64,000 nt of DNA. It comes from Hymenolepis diminuta (lineage: Eukaryota; Platyhelminthes; Cestoda; Cyclophyllidea; Hymenolepididae). The stretch lies in contig CAADRB010000102.1 of the NCBI GenBank assembly GCA_900708905.1, positions 48,047-112,046 on the forward strand, in the 5' to 3' direction. Below the pieces are notes generated by a model, which made no database searches, was not told the origin of the DNA, and saw nothing but the letters and a program-made list of their open reading frames with translations. Every line of letters starts with the position of its first letter. Within the stretch, counting starts at the first letter, position 1. A program made the position numbers and the translations under genes. Shown here one piece after another: positions 11,666 to 23,686 of the stretch.

Positions 11666-12011
11666 GTAAAAGGCCAAAATCCGTTAATAACCACGGATAT
11701 GAATTGCACTTATACTGGTTAAAAATAGTGGCGGATAATTTATAGATGGCAACAGAGTTTATTTTTTGTTTCGGTGCTCAAATAAAATGACTCTCTGCAC
11801 TAATCAATAACTGGAGCGTGAAAAGTACTTTCCTGAAGTTTTAAATTTATTGCTAGTTTTACTTTGAGCATACTTCATGAGCTAGCAAATTACTTGCTTA
11901 TTTTTCCAATTATTTTCAAAGTAAATTAGTATACAGGGCGCGTATGGTATCCGAGGTCACCATACGCACTTTTAGAAAAACAGAACATGAAACTGTTGAT
12001 GGTTGAAACTT

Positions 12012-12756
12012 NNNNNNNNNNNNNNNNNNNNNNNNNNNNNNNNNNNNNNNNNNNNNNNNNNNNNNNNNNNNNNNNNNNNNNNNNNNNNNNNNNNNNNNNN
12101 NNNNNNNNNNNNNNNNNNNNNNNNNNNNNNNNNNNNNNNNNNNNNNNNNNNNNNNNNNNNNNNNNNNNNNNNNNNNNNNNNNNNNNNNNNNNNNNNNNNN
12201 NNNNNNNNNNNNNNNNNNNNNNNNNNNNNNNNNNNNNNNNNNNNNNNNNNNNNNNNNNNNNNNNNNNNNNNNNNNNNNNNNNNNNNNNNNNNNNNNNNNN
12301 NNNNNNNNNNNNNNNNNNNNNNNNNNNNNNNNNNNNNNNNNNNNNNNNNNNNNNNNNNNNNNNNNNNNNNNNNNNNNNNNNNNNNNNNNNNNNNNNNNNN
12401 NNNNNNNNNNNNNNNNNNNNNNNNNNNNNNNNNNNNNNNNNNNNNNNNNNNNNNNNNNNNNNNNNNNNNNNNNNNNNNNNNNNNNNNNNNNNNNNNNNNN
12501 NNNNNNNNNNNNNNNNNNNNNNNNNNNNNNNNNNNNNNNNNNNNNNNNNNNNNNNNNNNNNNNNNNNNNNNNNNNNNNNNNNNNNNNNNNNNNNNNNNNN
12601 NNNNNNNNNNNNNNNNNNNNNNNNNNNNNNNNNNNNNNNNNNNNNNNNNNNNNNNNNNNNNNNNNNNNNNNNNNNNNNNNNNNNNNNNNNNNNNNNNNNN
12701 NNNNNNNNNNNNNNNNNNNNNNNNNNNNNNNNNNNNNNNNNNNNNNNNNNNNNNNN
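12012..12756. other. Assembly gap (run of Ns)
   Basis: The run is 745 consecutive Ns inside the mariner. Long reading frames reported across it are meaningless. The base after the gap is the same repeat base at which the window itself begins. Confidence 0.99.
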
Positions 12757-13243
12757 TTTTCATCCTGGTGGAAGTGTCTTTGGTTGGAGAAAAACCAAAG
12801 ACACTCCCGTTCTTCTGGGTGCTTCAATTTCTTGAGGAGTCCTTTTGCACACATTCAACGATTCTCTTGAGTTGTTTTGTCCACATGAACTGGCAACTCC
12901 GCCTAAGGACGCATGAGACTTGTGTCCGAGGTCTTGATGAAGAACATTCCTCACATATTGTTGTTCCTTCAGATAGTTGAAGATGTTTGGCAAGATGTCG
13001 CGCATTGACTTTTCACAATTTTCGTCCATCATGTCATGCTATGCCATGCACTCTTCTCACAAACTCAGATATTCTGAGTGAGTCAGCAGAGGATTGACGA
13101 TGTTCTTTTCTCTTGCTCGTAGTGGCCAATTCATCTCCATTGTTATCATTCAGCAGGTCCTTTGTAACTTTGTAAAGGAAAGATCTGGCGACTTTTAGAG
13201 ATCTTGCGATTTCTAAATTGCTGTGTTTAGCTTTTATCGACAC
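12757..13243 (-). pseudogene. Mariner-type transposase, N-terminal part, broken
   Basis: The DNA-cutting enzyme of the surrounding element. The start at 13243 gives MSIKAKHSNLEIARSLKVAR, a homeodomain-like helix-turn-helix typical of these transposases. After RVHGIA a stop and frame change occur near 13034. Coding resumes as MMDENCEKSMRDI, then NVLHQDLGHKSH, with another shift before LLKKLKHPEERECLWFF. The expected FFSDEK catalytic block reads FFSNQRHF, so the first aspartate of the DDD/DDE triad is lost. The C-terminal half is in the N gap. Several frame breaks and the lost aspartate make this inactive. Family assignment rests on motif order and is firm at superfamily level. Confidence 0.8.
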
Positions 13244-14160
13244 TGTTACGAGGTGTTTTTTTTTTCATTTCATTAGTGAAAGTAGTATCTGGCATGAGAT
13301 CTTCTAATATAAAAATTGCATAATTATCATCGGGTTAGTTTATACTACAATAATACAAGTGGCCTCAGATACATTACGCACCCTGTTTGTATTTCAAAAG
13401 TTAGAGAACCTAAAGATATATTTGTTTACTTATTTCACTGGTAAAAATACTCTGATATTGAAAAATGATACATAGATGATAAAATAAAAATTTGGCGATT
13501 GTATCGTCTTTTTGTACAGGCTTACTCAGAGGTTGGTCTACGCTTGTGTTAATGTGTGGTAAGGTTTCTAAGAGGAAATTTTGCTGCCAGCACTTTACCA
13601 CTCATTTGTCGTCGGCTGTAAAGGTTCTACATCATCCACCGACCGTCTGAAAATTCCTTAATTTGTTATCATTCACACTGTGAAAAACGATATTAGGCAA
13701 ACCGTAAAGAAGAACAAGCTCGATGAACGTTTTGAGCAATTTTGCACCAATTTTGATTAAACGTACTTTCGAACTTAGAACTATCCTGGGCACTACTAAC
13801 TGTCTTTTAATTTCATAATATTAAGTGTTATCCATTGAAAATACTTTACTTGAGTCCTTTATGTGGCTCCTTGGGACGCCAAGGAGTTGTATAAACCGGT
13901 TGACTATGTTCGCCGGCACCTCCAGTCTCGTTAAATTTGTAGTGAATCAATGGCCTCATTCAAGTCAATAAAGGTAAGTACTATTCCACAACCGCGGTCG
14001 ATAGCTTCTATGGGTATTCCAGCACGAAATCCATGTTGAGTATTTGATATTTGTTCACTTATACATAAATTAAGCCTTTCAAAGTATTTCCCAACCATGT
14101 CAAGAAACAAAATACTTCGATGATTAGCTCAGTCAGTTCTTCTCCCTTACCTTTGTGAAT

Positions 14161-14188
14161 ACTACTACTACTACTACAACTACTACTC
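14161..14188 (+). repeat. ACT trinucleotide microsatellite
   Basis: About nine ACT units with one interruption, inside LINE copy 1. Copy 2 has only actaactactt at the same place, so the array expanded after insertion. Confidence 0.9.
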
Positions 14189-14305
14189 CACTATCCACCC
14201 AGAATAGGGGTATAAGAATTCTGTCATGCCAAAAATCGCCAAATAACTTCAGTAAGTACGCATCTAGTGATGATCTGCTCCATTTAGTAAGTTCAGATCA
14301 TAAGC

Positions 14306-14796
14306 CATTAGCTTCAGAAAGTTTCGAAGTTTTACTTTTCTCCTTGCCCTTTTACCTCCTTTTGTTTTTATCTTTAGACGGTTCTGTATTGTTTAAGACT
14401 GCATCTCACTGTGCTAACCGATGACTAAATAGATCGGCATAATTATTAGCCAGAGAGCTGTGATCAACAACGAATTCATTGCGGTTCCTATAAGACCCTG
14501 TTTGAGAGGCTATCAGCAGAACTGATCAAAGTACGTTGTCGGCTTTTCTGGGTTCATTAATAGTCAGTGATTCTGGAAAATTCGGCAAACTTCCTTTAAG
14601 TGTATCACTTTGCATTTAATACAAGCGAGTTAACTTTATTTCAACCCCTTTCATAGGTGGAATATGATTCAGGGGATTGGTCAGTTAACCACTGTTTTCC
14701 TTGCCCCCTCCTCTCCAGTGATATATCACACAAGTTTACTTTAGAAATCTCACAACATGGACTCATTTCTCCCACTCTATGACGGTGTTTCTGGCA
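14306..14796. repeat. 491-bp block identical to 35488-35978
   Basis: Compared base by base, this block and 35488-35978 are identical with no indels, although the LINE sequence on both sides differs by many substitutions and indels. See findings. Confidence 0.9.
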
Positions 14797-15865
14797 TGCT
14801 TTATTAGCAATCTTTGTAGCAATATATACTGTATCATTATGTTCCATGCCAGTGCCTTTCACGATCTCATTTTCATTCATTTCTTGGTATTGATATTTAT
14901 GCTTTGATGTGAGGTCAATTCTCTTATTCTTTTTTCAACTCCTTGTCTGATTTATATGCCTATGTAACTTTCTCGGTGTAGCCTCAATCTTGAAATTTGA
15001 TGTGACCAAGTAATGATCAGAGTTTGCGTCCGCTCCTCTGAATGCTCTTATGTGGAGAAATGGACCCTACTTTTCCGTGAAGCAAGATAGACACTACCTT
15101 AGTCTAATCTTGGATGGTACCATGTGCGTCGTCTTTTATTAAGTTTTTGGAAATGAGAATTAACAGCATAAAGATTGTTTCTTTCACATAAACTTAATAT
15201 TTACATTTTGTTTACAGCATTCTCCACTGAGTTTGTAAAGCGGTTACGGCCTTCATTTGATGCACATGAGCATTCTGGCTAAGTCAGCAGTTAAAATCTT
15301 CCATAATTATGATATCTTCACATTTTTCCACCATGTCTCTCAACAGAGCATCCAGTTGTTAATAAAACAATTTTGTTTCTCTAAGATGGTTGTAAGAGCA
15401 ATCAATTAGCCATTAATATCCAGGGCAATATTACTAATACTAATTATAATTGTACCCAACCTGTCGGAAATAGATTTGAATTCTTGAACTTGAAGTCGGG
15501 AATCATTGATGAAAAATGTGACACCACCGATCGGAAAGGAGTCGCTTTTATATCTAGAACAAAAAATTACGTATCCAGAGATTACTTCAATTTCTGATAT
15601 TTTGGCAATTTCGGTTTCTGTTAATACGGCTAGATGGATTTTTCGGGCAGACAGTTGATGTGTAATGGAAAAAGGGTTTCACTTCGCTGTAAGAGGACCT
15701 GACGTTTCAGAGTCCAAACTTTAGAAATTAGCCTTTCGAATCTTGACGAGAGCGCTTGAGATCAGAGTTAAATTTTCGAATTTCCGCTTGAGCTCCTATA
15801 TCTATATTGTTTGGAGCCGATTGATCTGGAAAGTTTTTAAGTGGTCGACTCCGCCCGTTTAATTC

Positions 15866-18300
15866 AGTTAGTTAGTTTATTAGTTAGTTGATATTTTTTA
15901 TTTTATTTTTTAGCAAAGTAAATGAATTATTTTAAATTATATATCGATAATTTTAATAAAATGTAATCAATAAAAAAAATTTAGGAAATTCGAGAAACTG
16001 ATCACTATTTGTTGATTTTTATTTATCTGATTTAGATAATTTGATTAAATATATGATAGCAACAGTCTTGTATTCCCTTCAATATAACCTTAACTGAAAA
16101 TATGAAAGGGGAAATTAGGATATCTAGTTATTGAAACCCAAGATTTTCTCTATCTTGAGTCACAATTGCTGCCTATACATTTTGGAGTTTTTTTCATGAC
16201 TCCGTTTATTTGGAGCAATTTGTTCGTTTGGGATTTGGTTCTGAAAGGAGGTGGGTGATAATAGTAGTAATTGGAGATTTTCAAGAACTAGGGTTTTCGT
16301 AAACCTTCATTTTATTGACAAATTCCATTTCGTCCAATAATGGAAGAAAGTGTATATTCGGAATGAGGTGATCTATAAATAGGAAGTGATAAAGCTACAG
16401 AGCTGTTAGTTGGTATAAGTTGCCAATTTTTTTATTTTAAACAATAAAATTAAAATGAAATATTGAGAACTATTTTGAATTGCATCTCAAATATCACAGT
16501 TAACGAATATACTATTAGTAGAAACTATTTTTTCCCTAATAGAGATTGCAAATATAACTGTTAATCAATCTGAGAGTTCCAACTTACCGGTAAGCAATCT
16601 TTTGCTATAATATATGATTAAAATATTCTTTTATTGCCCATAGCAAGGCAGAAACAATAAATTGTACAATTTATAATAATGGCTGTACGGAAGGAGATAA
16701 AGTAGAGGTACAGAACAAAGCCAGGGTATCAGATTTCAAGATTTGGCCCCTGGGTTACCGAGAGGGTTAACGTCTGCAATGTTTGATCTAATTTAGTTAA
16801 GTAAATTAAGCAATCGGTCACGCCGTCTTGATTCATTTATCTTTATCATTACCAAAATAGGAGTAGCAAATATGTTTCGACTATGAAATTTGCTTGCTCT
16901 AAATATCAGAAATAGCGTTGAAGTGACCATGTTTATTAAAATTTTCTCAGGTTAAAAATTATTCCATGGTCATCATTGACTGCCTCTAGAATCTAATAAT
17001 CTCGACTTCAAGACTGGTACTAGGCCCACACTTAGAGGAGTTAACTCCTGCTGTGACCTCAAATTTACTTGCAGAACCATCGTGTGACCTCAAGTAGTTT
17101 ATTTTAACTAGCTTGAATAAACAATTTAGTCAGCCCTTTAGTGAGCGTTGGTAGGTTTCAATTTGCTTCGATCAATGGTGTCTGGACCCATTCCCTCCGT
17201 TAATGGTACGCCTTCATAATGAAACATAAATATTTTCTGTGCATGCACCACCACTTCATTCACTCTCATACACACTGTCTCTCCATCTCATGGCCTTTGA
17301 TCCTTCTCCTAATAAACTCTGCTCATCACTGTCTTGCCTTCTTTCCATATAATTGTGCGGTTAAGATCGCAAAAAGGTTACCTATGTAATAGCTCATCTA
17401 GACTCCGTAGTCTCTAAGGTTAACAGGCTGCTACTTGACCTCCTAAGACAACATTTCAAAACTAGTAACGAAGATAACTAGGCGAACACTTTTTAACATT
17501 CTTTTCTCTGTTACAGTCTGATTAACAATTATTTCAAGACCTTGAATTTTGAATATCTCCATTATAAATCGATTCCTGTAATTCTTACGTAAGTCCAGGC
17601 CTAGAGGTACATGAAGATCATTATCGCTGCGAGAATAAATGCATACTTCCTTGCACCAAAAGGAATAATGAATTCCTGTGAATATAATACATATTGTAGA
17701 AAAAAATACTTTTTTGGTTCCTGGATTGAAAATAATCCAAAAATTGCTTATTATTTAAGGGATTCTAGCAGACGAAGTAATACGAAAAATTCGTTATCCT
17801 ATGAACTATGCACATTAATTAATTAAGTGTTATCTAAATCTAGAAACACTGTATCTTGATAAATAAATGGAAAGTAATTTCTTTTGATTATCTAGTCAGA
17901 ACTGGTCATAGCATAGCCTATAAGTCAGAAACTCCAATGTTTATTGATCATTTTTTTATGTTTCCAACCATTTTCATTCATTACCTATGGCATCAGCCTT
18001 TTTCTACATCATTAGTCGAATTTGTCGTCATTCTAATATTCACAGTTCTGAGTAGTTAGAAAAATAAGGCTATCATTTTATTATCTGTTACAGGTGCTGT
18101 AAATATAATCATGATGAAAGAAGGCCGAAAAAATTGCTCAATACCATACAATATAGACGCCGTTTCTGGATGAGCGATTCACATCCCGGGTGGTCCCCAA
18201 GGCACCCATCATCTCAATCAGTATACAAGTGCATGCTGCCCCAGATATCTAGACGGTCTAGGTAGAACCGAATACTTTTATTGCACCTAGGCGAAAGTCG
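15866..18300. other. Intergenic DNA without recognised features
   Basis: AT-rich. Short open frames (17611-17826, 17856-18059) have no family resemblance. Slightly GC-richer text at 17200-17350 has no coding signal that I can support. Confidence 0.4.
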
Positions 18301-18855
18301 CACACTTCATCTCTCATGCTCTAGATTGTCGATTACTAGATTCCCACTCTCATAGCTGGATATGTAAAACCCCCTGTGGAGAAGACGTCGCTGCAATTAT
18401 TGGCTAACCAGGCAGCCAATTATTTTATCACATATTCAAGCCTATATAAGTAAATTAATTTTGTTAATTAAAAACCGTCATCTGAGCTGTAAGTATTATT
18501 GCCTATTCCTTGGATCTGAGTCGACTGATAACTTTTAAAAAAGCCCCAATCGGTTCAGGCAGTAGATTGACCATAAAATTTTAGTTATTTAAAGAAAACT
18601 CTTATTGCTAAAAGAATATTTTTAAATTAATATATCATCTAGGAGTTTTTATAACGTTTGTCTGCCACTTTATAAAACTATAAGCACCCAAATCAGAAGA
18701 AGGCGGGAGAAGTTTGTATTAAGAAGATAAATTTGACGACCTGGTTAGCCAATAGTTACAGCGATGATCGCTTCATTGATGATTTCCATATCCAGGTGTG
18801 AGTGTAGTAATCCAATAATCAGTAATCCAGTGCACGAGAGATGAAGCTTGTGAGT
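18301..18855. repeat. Imperfect inverted repeat with arms of about 110 bp
   Basis: The left arm (about 18301-18412) is the reverse complement of the right arm (about 18740-18855). Shared blocks are cctggttagccaata, acatatccag followed by a similar gtgag stretch, and gagagatgaag. The loop is about 327 bp. The arms are GC-richer than the loop. This could be a foldback element or two copies of a small repeat in opposite orientation. No coding content was found. Confidence 0.65.
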
Positions 18856-18859
18856 TCCT

Positions 18860-20560
18860 CTCGAATCGGCTTCCTAACACAATTGGCTATATAACTACCT
18901 TCTCTTCTCCTCTCTGATCTGAATAATTTGCATTTACAGGTCAAATTAAAAGTGTCAGGCTAAAACGGAGCATTTAGAGACTTTTCGCTTTATTAGCTAC
19001 TTGTTATCAACTGCTTATTTATGACCTTCATTTTCACTAAATGTTACATATTCTTTTTAATAACTGTATTGACTCTAGTGCTTTTGTTTTACCTCTCTGC
19101 CATCTTAAGGTAATTTTGAGTATAACTTACTAAAGGACAATTATGCTATGCTCTGAAATGTTATTAAATGTCCTTGCACATATTTCTACATATAAAATAA
19201 ACGATATAAATGCGGGAGACAGACGGAGCGTTTTATCACTATGCTACCAATAATTACAGTGAGAAGCATCTGAGTTCTAAAGTCTTCTCGAACAACTTTT
19301 CTTAAATACCATTAAAATACTGAAAACTTTGGTTGTTCACTGATGTCGTCCTTTCAAATAATGTTTTTTTTTCAAGCAATTTGTTCCCCCTTATACTTTG
19401 GCGCCTAATGCTTCATTAATTTGTCCTATTTTAAAAATTCTCTTGAATGCTTATGAATAAAATGTTTCGTTTTCAGAGTTTCCATTGAGTTAACGCCAGT
19501 GAGTTGTACTATTTTAAAATTATATCGTCTTTTATCATGCTGTTTATCTCTCGGCTATTTTAGACGAAAAAACTTGTATGAAGTGGTGGATCAATCACTA
19601 ACAAATGAATAGGATATGGACTCCTCAAACACAAATTTATTAAGGATACAAGGGGCAAAGCTTCAAGTCTGATAAATTCTGATTTTGAGAGTTCTGTTGA
19701 CTATTCTTTTGAAATATTTATAAAAATACTGCCTAAATTATTATTGTTATTTCAAAATAATCTCCGAAAACTACATTACTTTATTAGAAAGGTAACCGAA
19801 TTGTTGCTTTAATTGATTTCCCTAGGGCCGGAGTTTACCACAATGTAATGAATGTTGTGTTTTACCGACTTCAGCAAAAATTTAGGTAGAAATAAAAGCC
19901 ATGTTAAGTGAAATTTCCTTCTGTTCCTAAAACCAAATAAGGTTGGTATAGGGAAAATCTTTAATAAAGCAATAGATAGCGTCTGTGAAAAACAAGCGGA
20001 TTAAATACCGAGTAATTTACTAACCTTGATAAATGCGAATTATTGCGCACATTTTAAAATAACTGAATTTGGCGTCAACAAAAATTACATCCCAAGGTTA
20101 GAGTTGAAATTCTCACCAAAAGTGGAGCCAAGATATCTATTTGGTTGTTCGGGATTTGTTTGTCGATGATTCACCATCAACACCCCACTTCGATTAGAGA
20201 TCAGTTTACACAAAATCTCTAATAGTGATGTGGTTAACAGTCGTGGGAACCTACCGGCAGTATAACTTGACTTTTTAGATGGAGTAAGAAAAAATTCGCA
20301 GTTATAGGGGTCCGAATTAACTAGTGATGGGTGAAGATAATATACGCACTTCTTAAAAGTGCCCTTACCCAAATAGATTTGTTAATTATGAGGAAATTAG
20401 CCCGTTATTGGGATTTAATATACAAAGGAAAGTTATTATTAGATTTTTGGTTAATAGGGATCCAGTATGACTAGTGAACACCACAGATGAATACTGAGGG
20501 AGTTAACAGTTATGTTATTTAATGTCAACTATATTAACGATTTGATGAGGTTCACCTTGA
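18860..20560. other. Intergenic DNA without recognised features
   Basis: AT-rich. The 95-codon minus-strand frame at 20085-20372 is the longest open stretch. It has no recognised domain, and I cannot show it is a gene. Confidence 0.35.
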
Positions 20561-20564
20561 GCGA

Positions 20565-20990
20565 GCTGTAAGAAGATGCAAATAAATCAAAGTGGCATGA
20601 CCAACTATTCCGTTAAATCAACTGATCACCAAATTCCGAGTATTGTGGATATGAAATTGCCCAGAAACGTAGAGATCGAACCAAGGATTCTGGGATTTAT
20701 AGCATTTGGATAGTACAATGAGAAATTAGACAACTTAGTGCTATAAAAGTTTAGATTATTGACACCTAACTTTCATTTTTCACTCTTATTTGACTCCTCA
20801 TTTCATCTGCTACCTAACAGTTTTGATATTTCGCGTATTCACATGCTATTACTTAGCTTAAAATGGAGAAAAAATTTCCATCACCATGGACAGGTATTTT
20901 TATTTTTACATTTCAGCCCCAATCGGCTACTGGGCAGCTATTCGTGGCATAAGCACATCAATGATTTTCGATGAAAAGCAGGAGTGCTGA
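20565..20990 (-). repeat. Dispersed repeat family R2, reverse copy
   Basis: In the minus orientation it ends gatttatttgcatcttctta followed by CAG. The core and the block near 20760-20830 (ctcctcatttcat) match the other family members. It contains a fortuitous GGTTCGATCTC (minus strand) that resembles a tRNA B box, but the other copies lack it. Confidence 0.6.
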
Positions 20991-20999
20991 AAGGATCAG

Positions 21000-23680
21000 T
21001 TTGGAATTGATATTATGGCTAAATAAGGTCAGCATAGTGCCAAAGTAACGTGGCAGGAACCGATAGACTGAAATTAATAAAAGTTTAAACATTTGAACTT
21101 GACCTGTTTAACGTAATAAAAAAAACTTACATTTGATTGCCACTTCACCTAGAAAATCGTTAATAATCCGTTCTGAAAACAGGGGTTAGGTAAGCACTTG
21201 ATCATGGGATTAATTTGTATCTTCTTACAGCAGATAGAGGAGACTAACATAATCATTTACAACATAACAGAATTTATATTTTCTGGCTTGACATAACGCA
21301 TATTACAGATTTGTAGTTACTTTGACACTACTTTCGCACAAACTAATTACTTTCGATAATCTTAGCAGAATACTCAAGGTACTATTTCCTTAATTGATAT
21401 TCAACGCTATATCGGATGGAAGAATGGGAGGAAAGGCACTGACAGGTGGTAGTATTGACAGTATTCCATGTGGGAGGCAATTATAAGTGTGTTGTATAGC
21501 TGTGAGTATTCCGTTGGGAGAGGGGAAAAAAGCTTGTCGGCTTCACTTGTGCAGACTTAGTCACACCCACTACATCAGTGCTGTCTTCACTTCTCTCAAC
21601 AGGGCCGAAAGCATACGACTAGGGTATTCAGAACAAATAAAGAAATAAACGTTCCTTTTCCAGGTATTATTATTTATCAGGCAAGCATAAATTTAAACCT
21701 TTATTTGATTCATAAATATGCCGCTTGGCCTTAAATAATACGAAATTAGAACTTGCGTATTATTTACGAAACGAAAATTTGCAGTAACTGTTATAAATCT
21801 TTAGTTTCGCTCTTTCATTAGGCATAAAATATTTAGAAGTTGATTGTCACAACCATTCAATCAAATAACTATCGGTTAATTTTTACGGTAAGATTAAGTT
21901 TATCTATAGGCTTCAACCAAATTCAAGTCTCTCAAAAATAAATTCGTATTGTTCTTAAAAAGTTTCTCTATCCGAAGTAGCCTCATAATTTTGAACAGTA
22001 TGAACTAAAATTCAGCGCAGATATTCGAAAAACTAAATGCAGAAAATATATGTTCAGAAATGTTCCACAAGTACATTTTTATACAACAATACGTTTATCG
22101 AAATTTATTGCTGCAGCCTACTTTCTTTAAATTTTTCTTAGTAAAATATTATACCTGCTCCCGAATTTCTCAATTGAATCTTAGATACATTGATTGGGAC
22201 ACAGGCAAATCAATAACATTTCACATGTCCCCATGTATGCCTAATCCAACTGATATAAATAATTATTAAATGTAAAAAATTTAATTGTTATTTTCCCTTA
22301 TGCAACTTTTCGACTTAGTGATTCAAGAATATAAAATTCCGTGGGTGTTTGACAGATTTTATATATCATTTATATGAAAACATATTACGCTGGCAAAATT
22401 ACATATTTGCTCGAAATGATGCAGTTCGGCACGGTTGTGTTATGTTTGTTATAGTCATCAACGAGGACGTCTTTTATATTGTAACTAGTTTATAGTCCGT
22501 GATAAAATACGAGCAAATGTCAATCATTGGTCTTATTATATTATGTCTGGTCAATTCCAATAACTCGATACTGTCCTAATTTTGAGATCCAGGTGACCGA
22601 CAACATTGAACCACCAACAGCCTGTAAATCATTAAATAAACTCGTTGAAAGGAAATGTTTCGTAGATAAATGCTATCCAAAAGTCTGTCTAATGAGCGAA
22701 TCACATTCTGCTATTCATCTTATCAATTAATATGAATCAGCGTGGTTGATCATTCTCGTTACCGTGTGCCCACTGATGGGTATCAATTCTGCGACTTTTA
22801 ACTTATTAGATATGTTCACTAACTGACACGCCAATAGTGATGTACCTGCCCTTCTAGTTAAGTATCTGTTTTGTTAATAAAATATTATCGCTAACATATT
22901 TAGTTGCCCTACAAGCGCAACATTTCCTATTTTAGTAAAATCATGTACTTATGATATAAAATCAAACTCATATAAATATGCTCTTTATTATAAAGAGATT
23001 ATTCGAATGATAATTAGTAAATGAACCAAATTCATTGATATCTTTCACTCTATAATATAAGTATTTTCCATATGATTAAATGTAAACAAATTTAAATTCA
23101 TTTGAGAGATAGGGGGTGCCCTCGAACTCCGGTTTTCAGTTGAAAAGATAATAAATAAGTACATTTGAGGAGTCTCAACAGAGGCAACTTCAGTAAATTT
23201 AAATGCAAGTAGCTCAACATGTTTCTTGCGAAAAGACACTTCATCCATATGTTAAATGAGTCATTATTTCAGTTGTTTCCATAAATAGCTTTGGATGACG
23301 GGATAAATAAATAAGTTAAAAGTAATTATAAGTGGACGAAATCAATGCTGCAAGTATATTTCATTTTAACTCCTATCGTCTTGAACTCTACTACACAATA
23401 AACCATCTACTTATAGGATTTAAGTACCGAATATGGAATGCCCAATCTTAATTAAACTCGGCTGAGCCGCTTACGAAATTTAAAATACCTTGAAATTAAA
23501 ATACGAAAGCGTTATTGTATTACCAGTCTTTCGCAATTAGCGTGTCTATTTTGTACTCAATATACACTTATTAGTAGAGATAGCAACTGAAAAAGCGAAT
23601 GTATAGCGAAACTAGGAGTAGTTTGGATTAAGGGAGGAGAGATTCGGTCTGTGGAACTCGGGATAGTTACTTATTCTCTT
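21000..23680. other. Intergenic DNA with one higher-GC patch and one cysteine-rich frame
   Basis: Two items stand out and neither is identified. First, 21420-21660 is GC-richer, has no long frame and ends in tandem AATAAA-type signals. Second, the frame at 22527-22730 encodes a peptide with clustered cysteines (RKCFVDKCYPKVCLM), with no splice sites or family match that I can support. The rest is AT-rich and featureless. Confidence 0.35.
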
Positions 23681-23686
23681 CTCAGC

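Larger units (their letters stand above)
11934..13385 (-). mobile_element. Mariner-type transposon (copy 2), both ends present, interior unsequenced
   Basis: Imperfect terminal inverted repeats lie at 11934-11962 and 13357-13385 (22 of 29 positions match; both start CAGGG). They bracket a minus-strand transposase. TA precedes the left end (11932-11933); the right side reads TT, so the target duplication is not perfect. The nominal length is 1452 bp including 745 Ns, close to the usual 1.3 kb of mariners. The first part of the left terminus also holds a 9-bp perfect hairpin (arms 11940-11948 and 11959-11967) with no counterpart at the right end. Confidence 0.8.
13490..15865 (-). mobile_element. 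LINE (non-LTR retrotransposon), degraded minus-strand copy 1
   Basis: Read on the minus strand, the right part resembles an AP-type endonuclease: a GGVTFFIND-like segment near 15500-15540, an MEDFN block at about 15290-15301 in the place of the family's GDFN motif, and an HyL-type end near 15010-15030. The left part resembles reverse transcriptase, with counterparts of the NAQHxFRAG segment near 14000-14050. The order endonuclease then reverse transcriptase is that of CR1/L2/RTE-like LINEs. Many stops and shifts make it non-functional. Compared with copy 2 it lacks about 380 bp (34610-34985 there, deleted near 13837) and has gained an ACT microsatellite. Both ends are approximate. It lies about 100 bp from the mariner end. 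Confidence 0.7.

Noticed and set aside
11916..12980. Long ORFs of 263-325 codons on both strands
   Set aside because: They run through 745 Ns translated as unknown residues; only the short sequenced ends carry information.
20640..20690. tRNA-like B box (GGTTCGATCTC, minus strand) suggesting a tRNA-derived SINE
   Set aside because: The other copies of the same repeat lack the motif, and no A box or cloverleaf can be drawn.
23095..23140. GTTCGA-containing minus-strand text resembling a tRNA T arm
   Set aside because: The flanking bases do not pair into a T stem, and there is no acceptor or anticodon arm.
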